Of a DNA stretch of 64,000 bases, positions 22,772-33,220 are shown in pieces (the first letter of the stretch is position 1; every line of letters starts with the position of its first letter). The stretch is taken from contig JAGTXZ010000005.1 of the NCBI GenBank assembly GCA_018398575.1, positions 3,844,001-3,908,000 on the forward strand. The letters are read 5' to 3'. The notes beneath the pieces are model-generated. The model worked only from the letters and a program-made list of their open reading frames with translations. It had not been told where the DNA came from and ran no database searches. A program made the translations under genes and the position numbers. Source of the DNA: Ampelomyces quisqualis (lineage: Eukaryota > Ascomycota > Dothideomycetes > Pleosporales > Phaeosphaeriaceae).

Positions 22772-23310
22772 TGTGGTGCTGTGTGGAGGGGTATCGTGGG
22801 GTTGGGGTGCGCCTGGGGCTGTCGCTTTGGAAATTTACCGACGCGTCCCGCGGTAGGTAAGGCTTGGCATGTCGGCAACAGGTATCGCCGACGAAGTCAC
22901 AGAACTGCGACGGCGCACGAGGCGTTTGCAACGTCATCGGAACGGTGTGATTGCATGCGCAGCGCTCACACAGGCTCAGACAGCAGGTGAATGAGGCTCA
23001 GGCAACAGGTGAATGTGAGCAAAATCTATCTAGCCGTATACTTTAGGACTTGTGAAGCTACCGCTAGCGAAAAAGACTGCTCAATTCCTCTCGGCACCGC
23101 TAAATGACCAACATCTCATGACAGTGCGAGCAAGCTGGGGATAAGGATTGGTGCCGTGGATTGAAGGAGGCAGGACGGCGAGACGCGCGAAGAAAAGTCA
23201 TGTCGGGCTAGCTATGCCAAGCCGCGCTAGACCCAATGGACTCCCGAACTTTTACAATATCGCATCGTCGCGGCGGAGATGGCAGACAGCGTGACGGGTG
23301 CCTACCAAGG
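22772..23310. promoter_or_regulatory. Divergent promoter region of CCT8 and mL46
   Basis: About 540 bp between the two divergent start codons. It contains a 22-bp tandem duplication at 22972-23015, listed separately. No other structure was recognised. Confidence 0.45.
22972..23015. repeat. 22-bp tandem duplication
   Basis: The unit AGGCTCAG(A/G)CA(G/A)CAGGTGAATG occurs twice in direct tandem with two mismatches, within the CCT8/mL46 divergent promoter. Confidence 0.7.
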
Positions 23311-24446
23311 ATGAACGCGGGGCAACACACCACGAGGCGACTGGCCGCAAGAGCTGGTACGATACCTAATCTCATTCCCAGACCACAATAGCTAACCAAG
23401 ACTACTAGGACAGCCAATATGCCGCTCGTGTAGAGAGTCCATCTCGCGCTACAACTATGCCACAGCAGCGGCCGTCGCGGTGCAAAGCGAAGACCAAGTA
23501 TCACACCACATCCCTCCCGTCGCCCAAGCTTCGCCCTCAACCGCCTACGCCATCAATGCCGGGGTTGTTCTTTCCCGCCCGCCTCAAATTACACGAGATT
23601 TGCATCCCTTCGAGTCCGCCTTCTTCCTCTACCAAAAGCGCCTGAACGAGCGACTCGCACTTCCGTTTACACGCTATTTCTACTTCACGAAGCGCACACC
23701 AGCAGATCTAGAGTGGAAGCGCAAGATGAAGCAACGGCTTACGCCAGCACGCGACATCGGACGATACAAGGGCTACGGCGAGGAGGCTTGGAATGATGAA
23801 GTCCTTGTAGGGGCGAAGGAGAGCGACTTTCAATGGCAGGTGGAGCGGTTGCTTGAGGACGCAGCAACGGACGGGCGAGAAATTGGCGAAGCTGAGCAAA
23901 AGAGCTCCAAGAAGGTAGAAAGAGAGCTCTTCGAAAAGCCCATGTCTAGGCGCACCGAGGCGGATGAGAAGAACGACACAAAGAGTCTCAATCGCGCGCT
24001 GCAGCGCACATTGTATCTCCTGGTCAAGGCCAAGGACGGCAAGTGGCAGTTCCCCGAGGATCGATTGAACGACGAGAATATACATGGAGTATGTCATATC
24101 CCGCCATCCTCTTTAAAGTAGGGCGATATGCTAACAATCGCCTCAGGCAGCATCCCGCATTATCACCCAATCCGGCGGCCCTAACATGAACACCTGGCTC
24201 GTTGGCCATGTGCCCATTGGCCACCACCAATACGACTACTCCAAACCTACCAAGTTGCCTTCCGGCCTCACAGAATACGGCGCAAAGACCTTTTTCCTGA
24301 AAGCGCGCATTATGGCTGGGCAGGTTAACTTGAAAGACAACAAGCTCGGTCTCAAGGACTTCAAGTGGCTCGCTAAAGACGAGCTGCAAAAGGAGGTCGA
24401 GGAACCGTACTGGAAGAGCGTCAAGAACATGCTAGCTGAGAGGTAG
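23311..24446 (+). CDS. MRPL17: Mitochondrial large ribosomal subunit protein mL46
   Basis: Three exons, 23311-23356, 23409-24088 and 24147-24446, with introns of 52 and 58 bp in consistent phase, give 341 residues. The joined N terminus MNAGQHTTRRLAARAGQPIC is Arg-rich and free of acidic residues, as expected for a mitochondrial targeting peptide. The core contains ITRDLHPFESAFFLYQKRLN and the RYFYFTKRTP motif. The C-terminal part has a degenerate Nudix fold typical of mL46 (WQFPEDRL, MNTWLVGHVPIGHH, AKTFFLKARI, FKWLAKDEL). mL46 (yeast Mrpl17) sits on the mitochondrial ribosome. The first exon was found by matching phase at the GTACGA donor and the TACTAG acceptor. Confidence 0.93.
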
Positions 24447-25134
24447 TGTACAATAGGGGGCAATGATATAATGTAGAAGCATGTCTAATGCTCTGTACAT
24501 TTGTTTTGCATAGCATGGTACAGGGAAATAAGAAGCCAATGATGACAAAGAAAAAACCCTAAAGCTTTCTACTTCACATCGTACTTTCAATGTTTATATC
24601 AATTGATACATACTGGCACCCACTCCACCATCCAGCTTACACTTCCCTTTGCTCTGTTATCAATATCACTCATCCTTCCTCACCGTTGCACACATGCTCA
24701 ATATCACAAGCCCTACCCTAGATACCCCGTCTTATACATCTCCTGAAAACCATGTAGACGTCCATGGCAGCATGACCGAATTGCACAGCGCAACCATCGG
24801 CCTCTGCCCAGTGATCTGTTCGCTACTGAAGCATGAATAGGTCGGTCCCCGTATCACGGAGTGCTTCCGCGTGTTCGGTCCTTTTACATCTCCACAGCAG
24901 CGTGGAAGAAGAAGAAATAGTCTTGAGACATTTTAAGCACGCGAAGAAGTGTTTTCTGTTTCTATTCGATAGTACGTCTCTAATGATGGCGGGGCGACTC
25001 CAAATAAGCTTTCGAACATTCACGCCCACTGACCAATCAACTTCACAAGCAAGCCGCAACGCTACGTGAAGCTTGGATAAGCCCCGCCCTTGACCGTCTT
25101 CTGTCAACCGTACATTCTGATATTCCCTCCAAAC
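24447..25134. other. Intergenic region with no visible gene
   Basis: About 690 bp between two plus-strand genes. Slightly AT-richer than the genes. Short open frames only. Confidence 0.4.
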
Positions 25135-25824
25135 ATGGTGCACAAACTGCTTTTCATATCTCTGCCACTAGCCGGCTCGGCCTTGTATCTCACATACCTG
25201 CACATCCACCTTTCCCGTAAAGTGCAATGCCAAACAACGCCTTTTCTCCAAGACGAATCCGTCGCCGTACCCGATGCTATCCGGGAAAGCCCAGAAGATT
25301 ACATCATCCGCCACGAGTGCGCGCGCAAGACCATCCCTACAGCGTCTCTGAAAACACCGCCTAACACGCACTTAATCCTGCCCTTTCTCCGCCACGCAAT
25401 GGCTTCGTTTAGTACGCGTCCTCCTGCGTGGGGCCTCTGGTTCTTGATCAAGGACGCCGGGGAAAGGGACACTTTCAAGCCAGCGTACATTCACTCTCTC
25501 GAGTTTTTGCTTGGAGATCGTGTCTGCGGGACGTATGTGGTGACTGCGCGAGGAAAAGACTGTGTTACACTGACGTTGGATGCGCCAGGGAGTTTTACAG
25601 GGCCGGTTATGAACGGAATGCTGCATGTTGAGATAAAGCAGGAGGGATGTCGAACTCTGTTTGTCAACCATACGGTGATGTGGCGGGAAAAGGGGAGAGG
25701 GAGTGCAGGGGTCTTGGAGGGGAGGGTTGGTAGGTGGTTACATGGGTTGATGGTGAGAAGTCTTGTGGAGGGGGGCGTGCGGGAAATGTTGTCCGTGCAT
25801 GGGGGAAAGAGGCGGAATGTTTAG
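25135..25824 (+). CDS. Small membrane-anchored hypothetical protein
   Basis: Single-exon, 229 residues from the ATG at 25135. The N terminus MVHKLLFISLPLAGSALYLT is a hydrophobic anchor or signal-anchor of about 18 residues. The rest is soluble: a helical part (DESVAVPDAIRESPEDYIIR) and a beta-rich part (RVCGTYVVTARGKDCVTLTL, GMLHVEIKQEGCRTLFVNHT) ending in a basic tail (GGKRRNV). The second half (FLLGDRVCGTYVV to TVMWREKG) looks like a compact domain. I do not recognise a named family. Earlier in-frame non-ATG starts were ignored. Confidence 0.7.
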   Translation: MVHKLLFISLPLAGSALYLTYLHIHLSRKVQCQTTPFLQDESVAVPDAIRESPEDYIIRHECARKTIPTASLKTPPNTHLILPFLRHAMASFSTRPPAWGLWFLIKDAGERDTFKPAYIHSLEFLLGDRVCGTYVVTARGKDCVTLTLDAPGSFTGPVMNGMLHVEIKQEGCRTLFVNHTVMWREKGRGSAGVLEGRVGRWLHGLMVRSLVEGGVREMLSVHGGKRRNV

Positions 25825-27033
25825 TATGGTTGTGTATAGAGTTTAAGATATCTTCTCTCCTGCAGGTTGTCAGGACCATTGAAAAGCTGAGTGAATCTTA
25901 CAATGCTGAATCAGCTGTTTTCCCACGGCCAGAAAGTGCCTGTCACTATACACCAATTCAAAGCTTGTAATAATGTCCCTCTACTTTAATTCTCTGCTTT
26001 TGAAGCTTTTTTGTTGTTGAGTTATCAGGCTTTGAAGCCTTTACGACATCTGTTTTAGCTATTTCTGATCGCTACGATCAGCGCTCCTACTTACGTGAAA
26101 CGTCGCCCGCCGCAATACTTCCGTTCCAGAGGGTAAGGAAGTTGAGATCGTAAGCAACGCGCCAGCTCGACAATGAAAGGTGTGGGCACACTCGCTCATC
26201 AAACTGGATACACTTATTCGCAACACCAGAAAACGCGTCAAAACGTCTACACAACTGCCTCATGTAGGAGAGTGATCTTATTTATGTTAAAAGCTTTGAT
26301 GGTAGCTAAGGAATTGTCCATCAACGCTGTACCTAACCTGGGTAATAAACTGCTAGTAAAACAAGCCCAGTATTCCAAAATTACGAGCAAATATTTTCGA
26401 TTATATCCTTGGTATTCCAACGGTTTCTCTTCGGTCTTGCTAGGCTGCAGTATAAAGAGGTACCCGCTCCACAAGCTGACCGGAAGTTGTGTGGGACGGG
26501 TACCCTGTGATGTTAATCGTAAAGACGACGAGGGGTAAGCAAAGCGTCATTAATCGCCTGCGGCCCGAATCGCAACTGTCACATAACCCACTGAGCTGTG
26601 AGGCAAGATCATTTCATTGAACAATCCTAAATGCATGTATAGAGAAGACGGGGAGGCTTTAAAGAACTTGCTATTCTACCAGAAGCAGATGATTACCTAG
26701 GTACTCCAGAAACGCTTGAAGCTACTGAAGATGGTGACTTGTTGGGGTGCGCGATATTATTGGGGTGCGCGTTTGTATCTCCCCCGGAATGCTGTGCCAG
26801 TAACCAGTAGAAGCACAGAAACTAAACATGATCTAACTTAACAATCCCAAAGTCCCGTTATGCTCGGAGCGGGGCCGATACTAGTCGCCATTCGGTCGGA
26901 TCATTACAAACCTACGGTGTAGATGTTGCATACTCCAGAGTTGCGGACCTTGTAAGTAGAGCTTATAGTACCGGCCATTTGTGCTTCACTGACATTACCA
27001 GTTCAGAGATACAATCAGTAGAAATCGATCATC
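25825..27033. other. Intergenic region, 1.2 kb, no gene
   Basis: More AT-rich than the flanks. The 12-bp word TTGGGGTGCGCG occurs twice at an 18-bp spacing (26742-26771). A short open stretch near 26660-26810 reads protein-like (GGFKELAILPEADDYLGTPE) but has no start and ends quickly, so at most it is a remnant. No RNA gene seen. Confidence 0.45.
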
Positions 27034-28202
27034 ATGTCAAACAAAGCAGCATGGATTGCCAAGCCCAAGGGCAACCCGCTCGAGGTCAAAGACGCTCCCA
27101 TGCCGAAAGCTGGGAAAGGCGAAGTCGTGATTCAGAATCACGCTGTTGCTGTCAATCCTATTGATTGTGGGTGTCGGCCGTATCTTTGTGTTTTCTTGTC
27201 TAACTTCAAGTAGGGAAGATACAGGACTATGGTAAGCCATACACATTGATGCCTTTGGCAAATCAAGCTCACGAGTGCAGGTCTCTTCTTGCAGAAGTAT
27301 CCTAACATCTGCGGTGAGGACGTTGCAGGCGAGGTATACGAAGTCGGTGAGGGCGTGACACAATTCAAGAAGGGTGACCGAGTCCTCGGGTAGGTCCTTA
27401 AATTCTGAATTCAGCGAATATGCGGCTAATCTCTAAGAGACATCCCTTCTCAATTATCACAAATGATCCCAGCCATGGAGGGTTTCAACTTTACACCGCA
27501 TGTAACGCACTAGTCGTGGCTAAGATCCCCTCTGGCCTCGACTACAACTCAGCCGCCGTGCTTCCTCTTGCCATCTCCACAGCAGCAGCATGTCTCTTCA
27601 AGAAGGAAACTCTCGGGTTGTCCATGCCTATCAGCGCGTCGAAGCCATCTTCCAGTGGGAAGTCGGTCCTTGTTTGGGGTGGATCCAGCAGTGTCGGTGC
27701 AACAGCCATCCAGCTCGCTGCTGCTGCAGGCCACAAAGTGGTCAGCGTTGCGAGCAAGCACAACTTGGAAAAGCTGAAGGACCTCGGCGCAGCCGCAGCG
27801 TTCGACTACAATTCTTCTAGCGTAGGAGACGACATCATTGCCGCGCTTCAAGGCACCGAGTTCGCTGGCGTTTGTGATTGCATTGGTAATGCTGATGCTG
27901 TTAAGGCTTGGGCGCCAGTGTACAAGAAGCTCGGTGGACGTTATGGATCTGTCTTGCCCGACACTGAGGGCATTCCCGAGGGCATCGAGGGCACTTCGGT
28001 GCTTGCACCAAGTGTTGCTTCTGATGACAAGTTCATTGGCGATGCTATTTGGGCCAAATGGGTTCCAGAAGCCCTCGAGGCTGGTACATTGAAGGCACTA
28101 CCAGACCCGGTAGTCATCAAGGGTGGACTGGGCTCTGTGCAGAAGGGTTACGATGAGCAGAAGAAGGGTGTGAGCTTTGGAAAAATCGTTGTTGAATTGT
28201 AG
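27034..28202 (+). CDS. MDR-family NAD(P)H oxidoreductase (zinc-free ADH/enoyl-reductase type)
   Basis: Four exons, 27034-27166, 27214-27231, 27281-27389 and 27440-28202, give 340 residues with consistent phases. Exon 2 is only 18 nt (coding W/KIQDY/G). The protein starts MSNKAAWIAKPKGNPLEVKD, has the GroES-like half (VVIQNHAVAVNPIDWKIQDY, NICGEDVAGEVYEVGEGVTQ), then a Rossmann fold with VLVWGGSSSVGATAIQLA at about residues 170-190. The catalytic and structural zinc Cys/His sets of classical ADHs are absent, so this is the zinc-independent branch that reduces activated C=C or C=O bonds with NADPH. Fungal relatives include trans-acting enoyl reductases and toxin-biosynthesis helpers, but no biosynthetic cluster lies around this one. 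Substrate unknown. Confidence 0.9.
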
Positions 28203-29522
28203 ATCAATTTATGCGCCCTGGCCTGTAAGTATGACGAATGAAAGAACCTAGATACAGTTTTCCAAGACTCCTGGTGTGTGTGCGCCCAGCACCGACTCGT
28301 ATTCCACGCCATCACGTGTCACAAGTAAGGGCATGACACGATCACATATCTCTACTTTATATACCGCTCTGCTCTTTTGAACGTTGGGGTCTCGCTCCAA
28401 TTGGTCCACAACGAGTAGACTTCCAGTACTGTGCGATTGCATGTTCGGGTCGATTTGATCTTCATCATCCAGTAGCAGCATTTTTCTGTAATGATTTCAA
28501 GTTTCCAATGTGTTCCTATCTCTGTGGCCGGCATAAATGTAGTCTACCCAGCTTTTCGTCGATTTGCTCCGAGACAATATCAGGATCACTCAGCTCTGTA
28601 GTCCCTTCTACGACTAAGCATTCATTACGTGTTGTATCGTCAGCGCCTCCATTCAAATGTAAGTTCATCTTCTTGATCTAGCCCCCTTCCTTTATCATCA
28701 TGTAACATTTCCACATTCGCTACCTTCACCAGCCATCGCTTAGACTTGATGGGCAATGAGCGCAAACACCTTCCTTGAATGTTTGAGTGTAGTTTTTCCA
28801 TAGACTTACTCTATCTGTCTGCATCAAGCATAAGCTAATTAGTACATGCGCAGTTTTTTGTGATCACAAGCTTAACTGAGCGGAAATCGTGTCGCCACCA
28901 ATTGGATCTGAGACCTTGGAGTGTTGTTGCTGCAAAGGAGGATATTCGTACACCATCAAGCAGAGTTCTGTTGGAAGATCCATGAACCGGAAGTGCTGTT
29001 CTCAACGATACGTCATGTTGTAACGCGTGGTGGAAAGCGCCGTCGCTCTGGTGAGAAAGGATGGACAAAGTAACTGCGGGGGTGGTACATTGCTATAGTG
29101 AAGGCGACAGTAAAAGTGGGTCCACAGACGGATCGCTCCCTTTTCCTTCACATGGTCCACGCACAACTTTCCAAAGCCCCATGGCGTCTCTTACCCTTTT
29201 ACTGTGTCGTCTTCATCGTCGCTATTGCGTTGCTTCATGTTAGTCGCGTGCCATGCAAAGGCGAGGCAGGAGCGTATGCTCGGCAACACGCCACATCCTC
29301 GTGCTACTTCTGCGTCTTGTTTCTCCTGAAATCAATCTCTTACTCTACCTATAAACCTATCAGATTGCTTTCTCCCACGTTCAAAGTCGTCTCAATTACC
29401 TACAAGTTTCTTTGCTTTTTTCTCGGGCACAGCATCCTCTTTTTCTCGATCAGATTTACAGGCCACGACCAGTCCAAACACAAACAAGTAGGACACTCGC
29501 AGAGCGAACTCTCTACTTACCT
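28203..29522. other. Intergenic region, 1.3 kb, no confident gene
   Basis: The best open frame is a 77-residue minus-strand one (28248-28481, MLLLDDEDQIDPNMQSHSTG start, VYKVEICDRVMPLLVTRDGV inside) with an ATG. It could be a small gene or an exon of one, but no partner exon was found and I do not call it. The right end (about 29330-29522) is the pyrimidine-rich leader of the next gene. Confidence 0.4.
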
Positions 29523-30215
29523 ATGCTCAACGCAATCACTCCATTCATCGCCGCTCTTCTCATGCCAGGCGGCTCCACCTTTCCGTACCCGTTCACAAAC
29601 TCGACGTCACCATGGAATGGCACGTTCAGCAATGCCACGCTCTCAAGTCCGAACACTACTGGAGTGATCGAATACAAATGCCAGTACATGTTTCCGACCG
29701 ATCTGACCGTCCTCAATGAGCGCTACCCAGACTACAACACATCACGCCTCCACGATGCGAGCCGCTTGTTCATGCTCCGCCGCCAGGTTCCCGAAGAGGG
29801 CGAGATTGCTACACGTGCACAATTCCAAGGCCTTCCTTCCAATGTCTCCAACACGACCTGTCGCCTCGAATTGACCCTGCCAAAGCTTCAGACAATCAAA
29901 GGTTTCAACCCCACGTTTAACGTATACCAAGTGGAGCGAGATGCCGACACTATATCAACGTGGAAAAACTATGTGGGCTACACTGATGCAAACCTGTTCG
30001 GCAAGGTCAACGGTGAGCCCGAAGCACTAGAAAGGACAAGAACCATTGGTGGAGGTATCGCAGCGATTGGTGAGACAAGGTGCAACGAGACTTTGACATT
30101 CCAGATGGGCATGGCGTTCAACAGCAAAGATGGTGTACCTAACTACTGGGAGTTTGTTGAAATTACACCGCCTGCGTGGCCGTTGCAGGGTTTCCGAATG
30201 GTTTGGGGTTGCTGA
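29523..30215 (+). CDS. Secreted protein, possibly But2-like domain
   Basis: Single-exon, 230 residues from the ATG at 29523 (MLNAITPFIAALLMPGGSTF), a plausible signal peptide. Earlier in-frame sequence lacks an ATG with a sensible leader. The mature part has several N-glycosylation sequons (NST, NGT, NAT, NTT, NVSNTT, NET), four cysteines placed as C53, C113, C188 and the last residue (C230), and beta-strand-like segments (CRLELTLPKLQTIKGF, TFNVYQVERD, GGIAAIGETRCNETLTFQMG, VPNYWEFVEI). This resembles the small fungal surface domain annotated as But2 C-terminal, but I offer that only tentatively. Likely secreted or wall-associated. Confidence 0.75.
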   Translation: MLNAITPFIAALLMPGGSTFPYPFTNSTSPWNGTFSNATLSSPNTTGVIEYKCQYMFPTDLTVLNERYPDYNTSRLHDASRLFMLRRQVPEEGEIATRAQFQGLPSNVSNTTCRLELTLPKLQTIKGFNPTFNVYQVERDADTISTWKNYVGYTDANLFGKVNGEPEALERTRTIGGGIAAIGETRCNETLTFQMGMAFNSKDGVPNYWEFVEITPPAWPLQGFRMVWGC

Positions 30216-30597
30216 AGTAGTGAATGTGGGCGATGATGGCGCGATTAGCGGTTGTTGATGGCTGGAGTTTCGTGGCAAAGGGCTGCGTGTGAGATTGACC
30301 TATGTATTCCTATTAACACATCACTCGTAGTTAAGATGAACAAAACAGCATAATTTTCTTGATTTTTGCAAGACTGCCTGCAAATGCATACTGGCGGCCA
30401 GTGGTTTACGAATCAAATCATAAGTCCCGCAACCGTATTGCAAAGCTCACCCAATTTTCTGATGCTTCTCTGACAGTCTGCTACTCCTTTCGTGCTCTCG
30501 GCATCCTCATCACCCAATGGCAAGCCCATCCACCAACTACAGCACACCCGATCGTGCCCTATGCAGATACTGAAGCTGCACCTTTGGGAGCTTCAGT
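30216..30597. other. Intergenic region between convergent genes
   Basis: About 380 bp between the 3' ends of the secreted-protein gene and the RING gene. No gene seen. Confidence 0.4.
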
Positions 30598-31809
30598 CTA
30601 CGAACGCATCTCCCGCCGACAAGTCGGACATAGCGTGCTCATCTTCTCGATGATCTCGATCAGACATCCGCGACCAAACAGATGACCACATGGCGTCTGA
30701 ACAGGGTCGTTATCAGGCCGACCAGTGCAGAATGGGAGCTCACGGAAAGCAACCTGGCGCGCTGCCAGCTCGGGAGGATCATCGGAGTCTGGAGTGAACA
30801 CGAAGCCCGGCTCGTCCTCGTCGGTGGTGCCGAAGGCAAGCCAGCAATGGGCACAGCGCATGTCTTCTGCCGGAATGTCGCTGATGTTCACTCGTTTGAG
30901 GCTGTCGACGAAGGCCACTGTATCAAAGCGCGGGGGCTCAAGACGGACAGCCGACAACCCGCTCGTGAACGTGAAGGATAACACATAGTCGATAAAGCCT
31001 GGCGGTGGTTCGATTCCTGCAGGAGTGTTAGAGCTGGACGCTTCTTGGGCCATTTCAGTTGAAAGGTCCTCGATGTCTTCGGCGGTCAGTACACTTGGCA
31101 TCGTTGCTGCATCTTCATCGGCCATATCCTCCTGCAGAGATCCGGGCGAAGGCGTCGGGACGTTCGCCTGAGACTCGCCGACCTGCGCGTTCGGAGCCAA
31201 CGCATTGAGGGAATTGATTAGGTTCGTTATGAGTTGTTCTGCGTTCACTGTGTGATAGGGCAAGGGTGTTGGTAGCTGAGAGGCTGCAGGCGGGACGGCA
31301 GCCTCAAGAGATGACAGATCGTACTCCTCGACAGAATAGTCATACTCATGGCCGTCCGAAGCCGTGCTTGTGTATGTAAAGGAAGTGAGGGACGTCGCAG
31401 TCAAGCTTGGCTCAAAATCCGGGTGTGGTGTTGAAGAAGTAAACGACATAGATGACGGAAGCGTCGATAGGATTGGCTGAGACAACCCTGCACCGTTGAG
31501 CAGTGGTGCGTGTCCAGACTCGGGATACCCGTCGGGCGAAGATCCCAAAGCAAGTGGAATCGTCATTGGGGGATTGGTTCCAATGTTCTGAGTACCTTGA
31601 GCTGCTAGCGCGGATGGTGCGCCTGGAGCAGCTTGGAGTTCTGTCGACGGTGGGTGGCTTGGTGCTGTCAGTGATGCATCTGGCGACAGATCTTGATCCT
31701 GCTCAATGGACGCGTTCTCAAGGCCAGGCATGTTATGATAGTCTCCAGTGGTGGTGGAAACCTCGTCAACGTCTTTGACAGAGGGCGGTGGCGGCCAACA
31801 CTCAGGCAT
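30598..31809 (-). CDS. RING-finger protein, atypical C-terminal RING
   Basis: Single-exon, 403 residues from the ATG at 31809. Residues 1-300 are Ser/Pro/Glu-rich and look disordered. The C terminus carries a split RING: C319-x2-C322, then an insertion of about 50 residues (including C361), then C374-x-H376, C382 and C394-x2-C397 (QTPCGHLFGRGC, LCPTC). The CGH...CPTC half is canonical, but the Cys expected two to three residues after the His is displaced to C382. RING proteins usually act as E3 ubiquitin ligases. With the long insertion this one resembles RING-H2-like fungal proteins of unknown substrate. No membrane segment is seen. Confidence 0.82.
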   Translation of the reverse strand: MPECWPPPPSVKDVDEVSTTTGDYHNMPGLENASIEQDQDLSPDASLTAPSHPPSTELQAAPGAPSALAAQGTQNIGTNPPMTIPLALGSSPDGYPESGHAPLLNGAGLSQPILSTLPSSMSFTSSTPHPDFEPSLTATSLTSFTYTSTASDGHEYDYSVEEYDLSSLEAAVPPAASQLPTPLPYHTVNAEQLITNLINSLNALAPNAQVGESQANVPTPSPGSLQEDMADEDAATMPSVLTAEDIEDLSTEMAQEASSSNTPAGIEPPPGFIDYVLSFTFTSGLSAVRLEPPRFDTVAFVDSLKRVNISDIPAEDMRCAHCWLAFGTTDEDEPGFVFTPDSDDPPELAARQVAFRELPFCTGRPDNDPVQTPCGHLFGRGCLIEIIEKMSTLCPTCRREMRS

Positions 31810-32199
31810 GGTGGTGGTGGCGTTGAAGGTGCTAGAGTTGGTGCAAGTTTCGTCGCGAGCGTGCCAAACGTGTTTGTTGATAAAAAAACGGGGCTAGAAG
31901 GGTATGGAAGATTGGACATGACGGAGCAAAAAACGCGCAAACGGGCTTTGCGGGTTCTCGAGGTGAATGCGAAATCAAATGGATGCATACCATGTAACCT
32001 CATTGCCCACAGTCAATGTCAAATCTTCTCCTGAAAGCTCGATTTGCACCTATCAGGGCAGTGGGTCCAAGGCTGAGAAAGTATTAATAGCTTTCTTCAT
32101 GTTTGTCTCCATATGTTGGGCGCACCCTTCGTTTAGGAAGCGTTTGGATTCGAGCGGAAACTATCTTTACTCGACACTCACCAATTGCAGGCGTAGAAT
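31810..32199. other. Intergenic region with no visible gene
   Basis: About 390 bp upstream of the RING gene and downstream of the F-box-like gene (both minus). No gene or RNA recognised. Confidence 0.4.
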
Positions 32200-32955
32200 T
32201 TATTGACATAGCTGAGCATGGTTCAACAGATTTTCTCCCTTTTGCATCCACTCAATAACTTCATCAATCTTTGGCTTCACTATGAGAAGATAATCCTGCT
32301 CAGCCATTTCTGGTTCCGGGTTGCAGGGCAGAAAATCGAAAGAACTGTCCTTTGCATAGAAATGGGGCTCCCACCAGATATCCGAAATTTTAGGTGCATC
32401 GTCGGTGTCATATCGATGAAAATGGTCGTCTTTGTAGAGAGTCCCAATCAGGCCACCGTAGATGATAAAATAGTTGCCGTAAGTGGGAAATATCCTAAGG
32501 CTCTTCACCTTTCGAATACGTCGTAGAAACCCTATCACAGGTCCAAACTCGTGGGGCAAACCTCCCACGAGGCACAGCTGCTCCAGGTCCAGACACTCTG
32601 TGTTGAAGAGGTACATAGCCCAGGCATGAACCTGAGGCCAAGCGCCACCAATCACAAGCTTTCGTAGGTTCCGTAACGTGGTGTTTGGTTCTTGGCGAAT
32701 GGCGTGCATGTTGTGAATGGTGAAGACAAACGTTGTCAACCTATATGCAAGGTCCGTGAAGTCGTGCTTGAATTGGCGACAGACCAGGAGGGTGGATAGG
32801 CAAGAGGCCGCGCTATAATCTCGATCCAAACGGCGACGTCTATCCAATCTCTTGATGATGCCGACCTTTTCGTCCTGCTGAAAGACATATGCTGCAATCT
32901 GCAGGCGCAGCTCGATGGGGAGACGTAAGAATGTAGTTTTGGGCGCGTCCGTCAT
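32200..32955 (-). CDS. F-box-like protein
   Basis: Single-exon, 251 residues. The N terminus FLRLPIELRLQIAAYVF (residues 9-25) followed by LLVCRQFKHDFTDLAY (about 55-70) is the common fungal F-box-like arrangement, in which a degenerate F-box helix pair precedes a leucine-rich or unclassified region. The middle (LRNLRKLVIGGAWPQVHAWA, LDLEQLCLVGGLPHEFGPVI, VKSLRIFPTYGNYF) resembles irregular leucine-rich repeats. Such proteins may recruit substrates to SCF ubiquitin ligases, though many in filamentous fungi are uncharacterised. A start at the ATG at 32955 (MTDAPKTTF) is supported by the immediate F-box-like sequence. Confidence 0.75.
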   Translation of the reverse strand: MTDAPKTTFLRLPIELRLQIAAYVFQQDEKVGIIKRLDRRRRLDRDYSAASCLSTLLVCRQFKHDFTDLAYRLTTFVFTIHNMHAIRQEPNTTLRNLRKLVIGGAWPQVHAWAMYLFNTECLDLEQLCLVGGLPHEFGPVIGFLRRIRKVKSLRIFPTYGNYFIIYGGLIGTLYKDDHFHRYDTDDAPKISDIWWEPHFYAKDSSFDFLPCNPEPEMAEQDYLLIVKPKIDEVIEWMQKGENLLNHAQLCQ

Positions 32956-33220
32956 GTTGACGCCAGGTCGAGTTCAGACGATGCAAGACCAAGAACCAGG
33001 CTACACAGATCAAAAGATATGGGTTAGCCAAGCTTCAAGGCCCAAAGTCTAACGAGACGATGGGAGTGATGCATTTGCGGTGGAGTAGGCACGCAGCTGA
33101 CGTGAACGCCTTGACACTGTCTGTGCGCCTTCTCACAGATTTTATCTGATTAGATATCTCCAACCCCGCTAATCTCCGAGCCTCGCACCAACATCCCACT
33201 GTACTACGCGTCCGTCACTC

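Noticed and set aside
28248..28481. 77-residue minus-strand open frame as a gene
   Set aside because: It has an ATG and reads moderately protein-like, but no partner exon, family match or supporting context; left uncalled.
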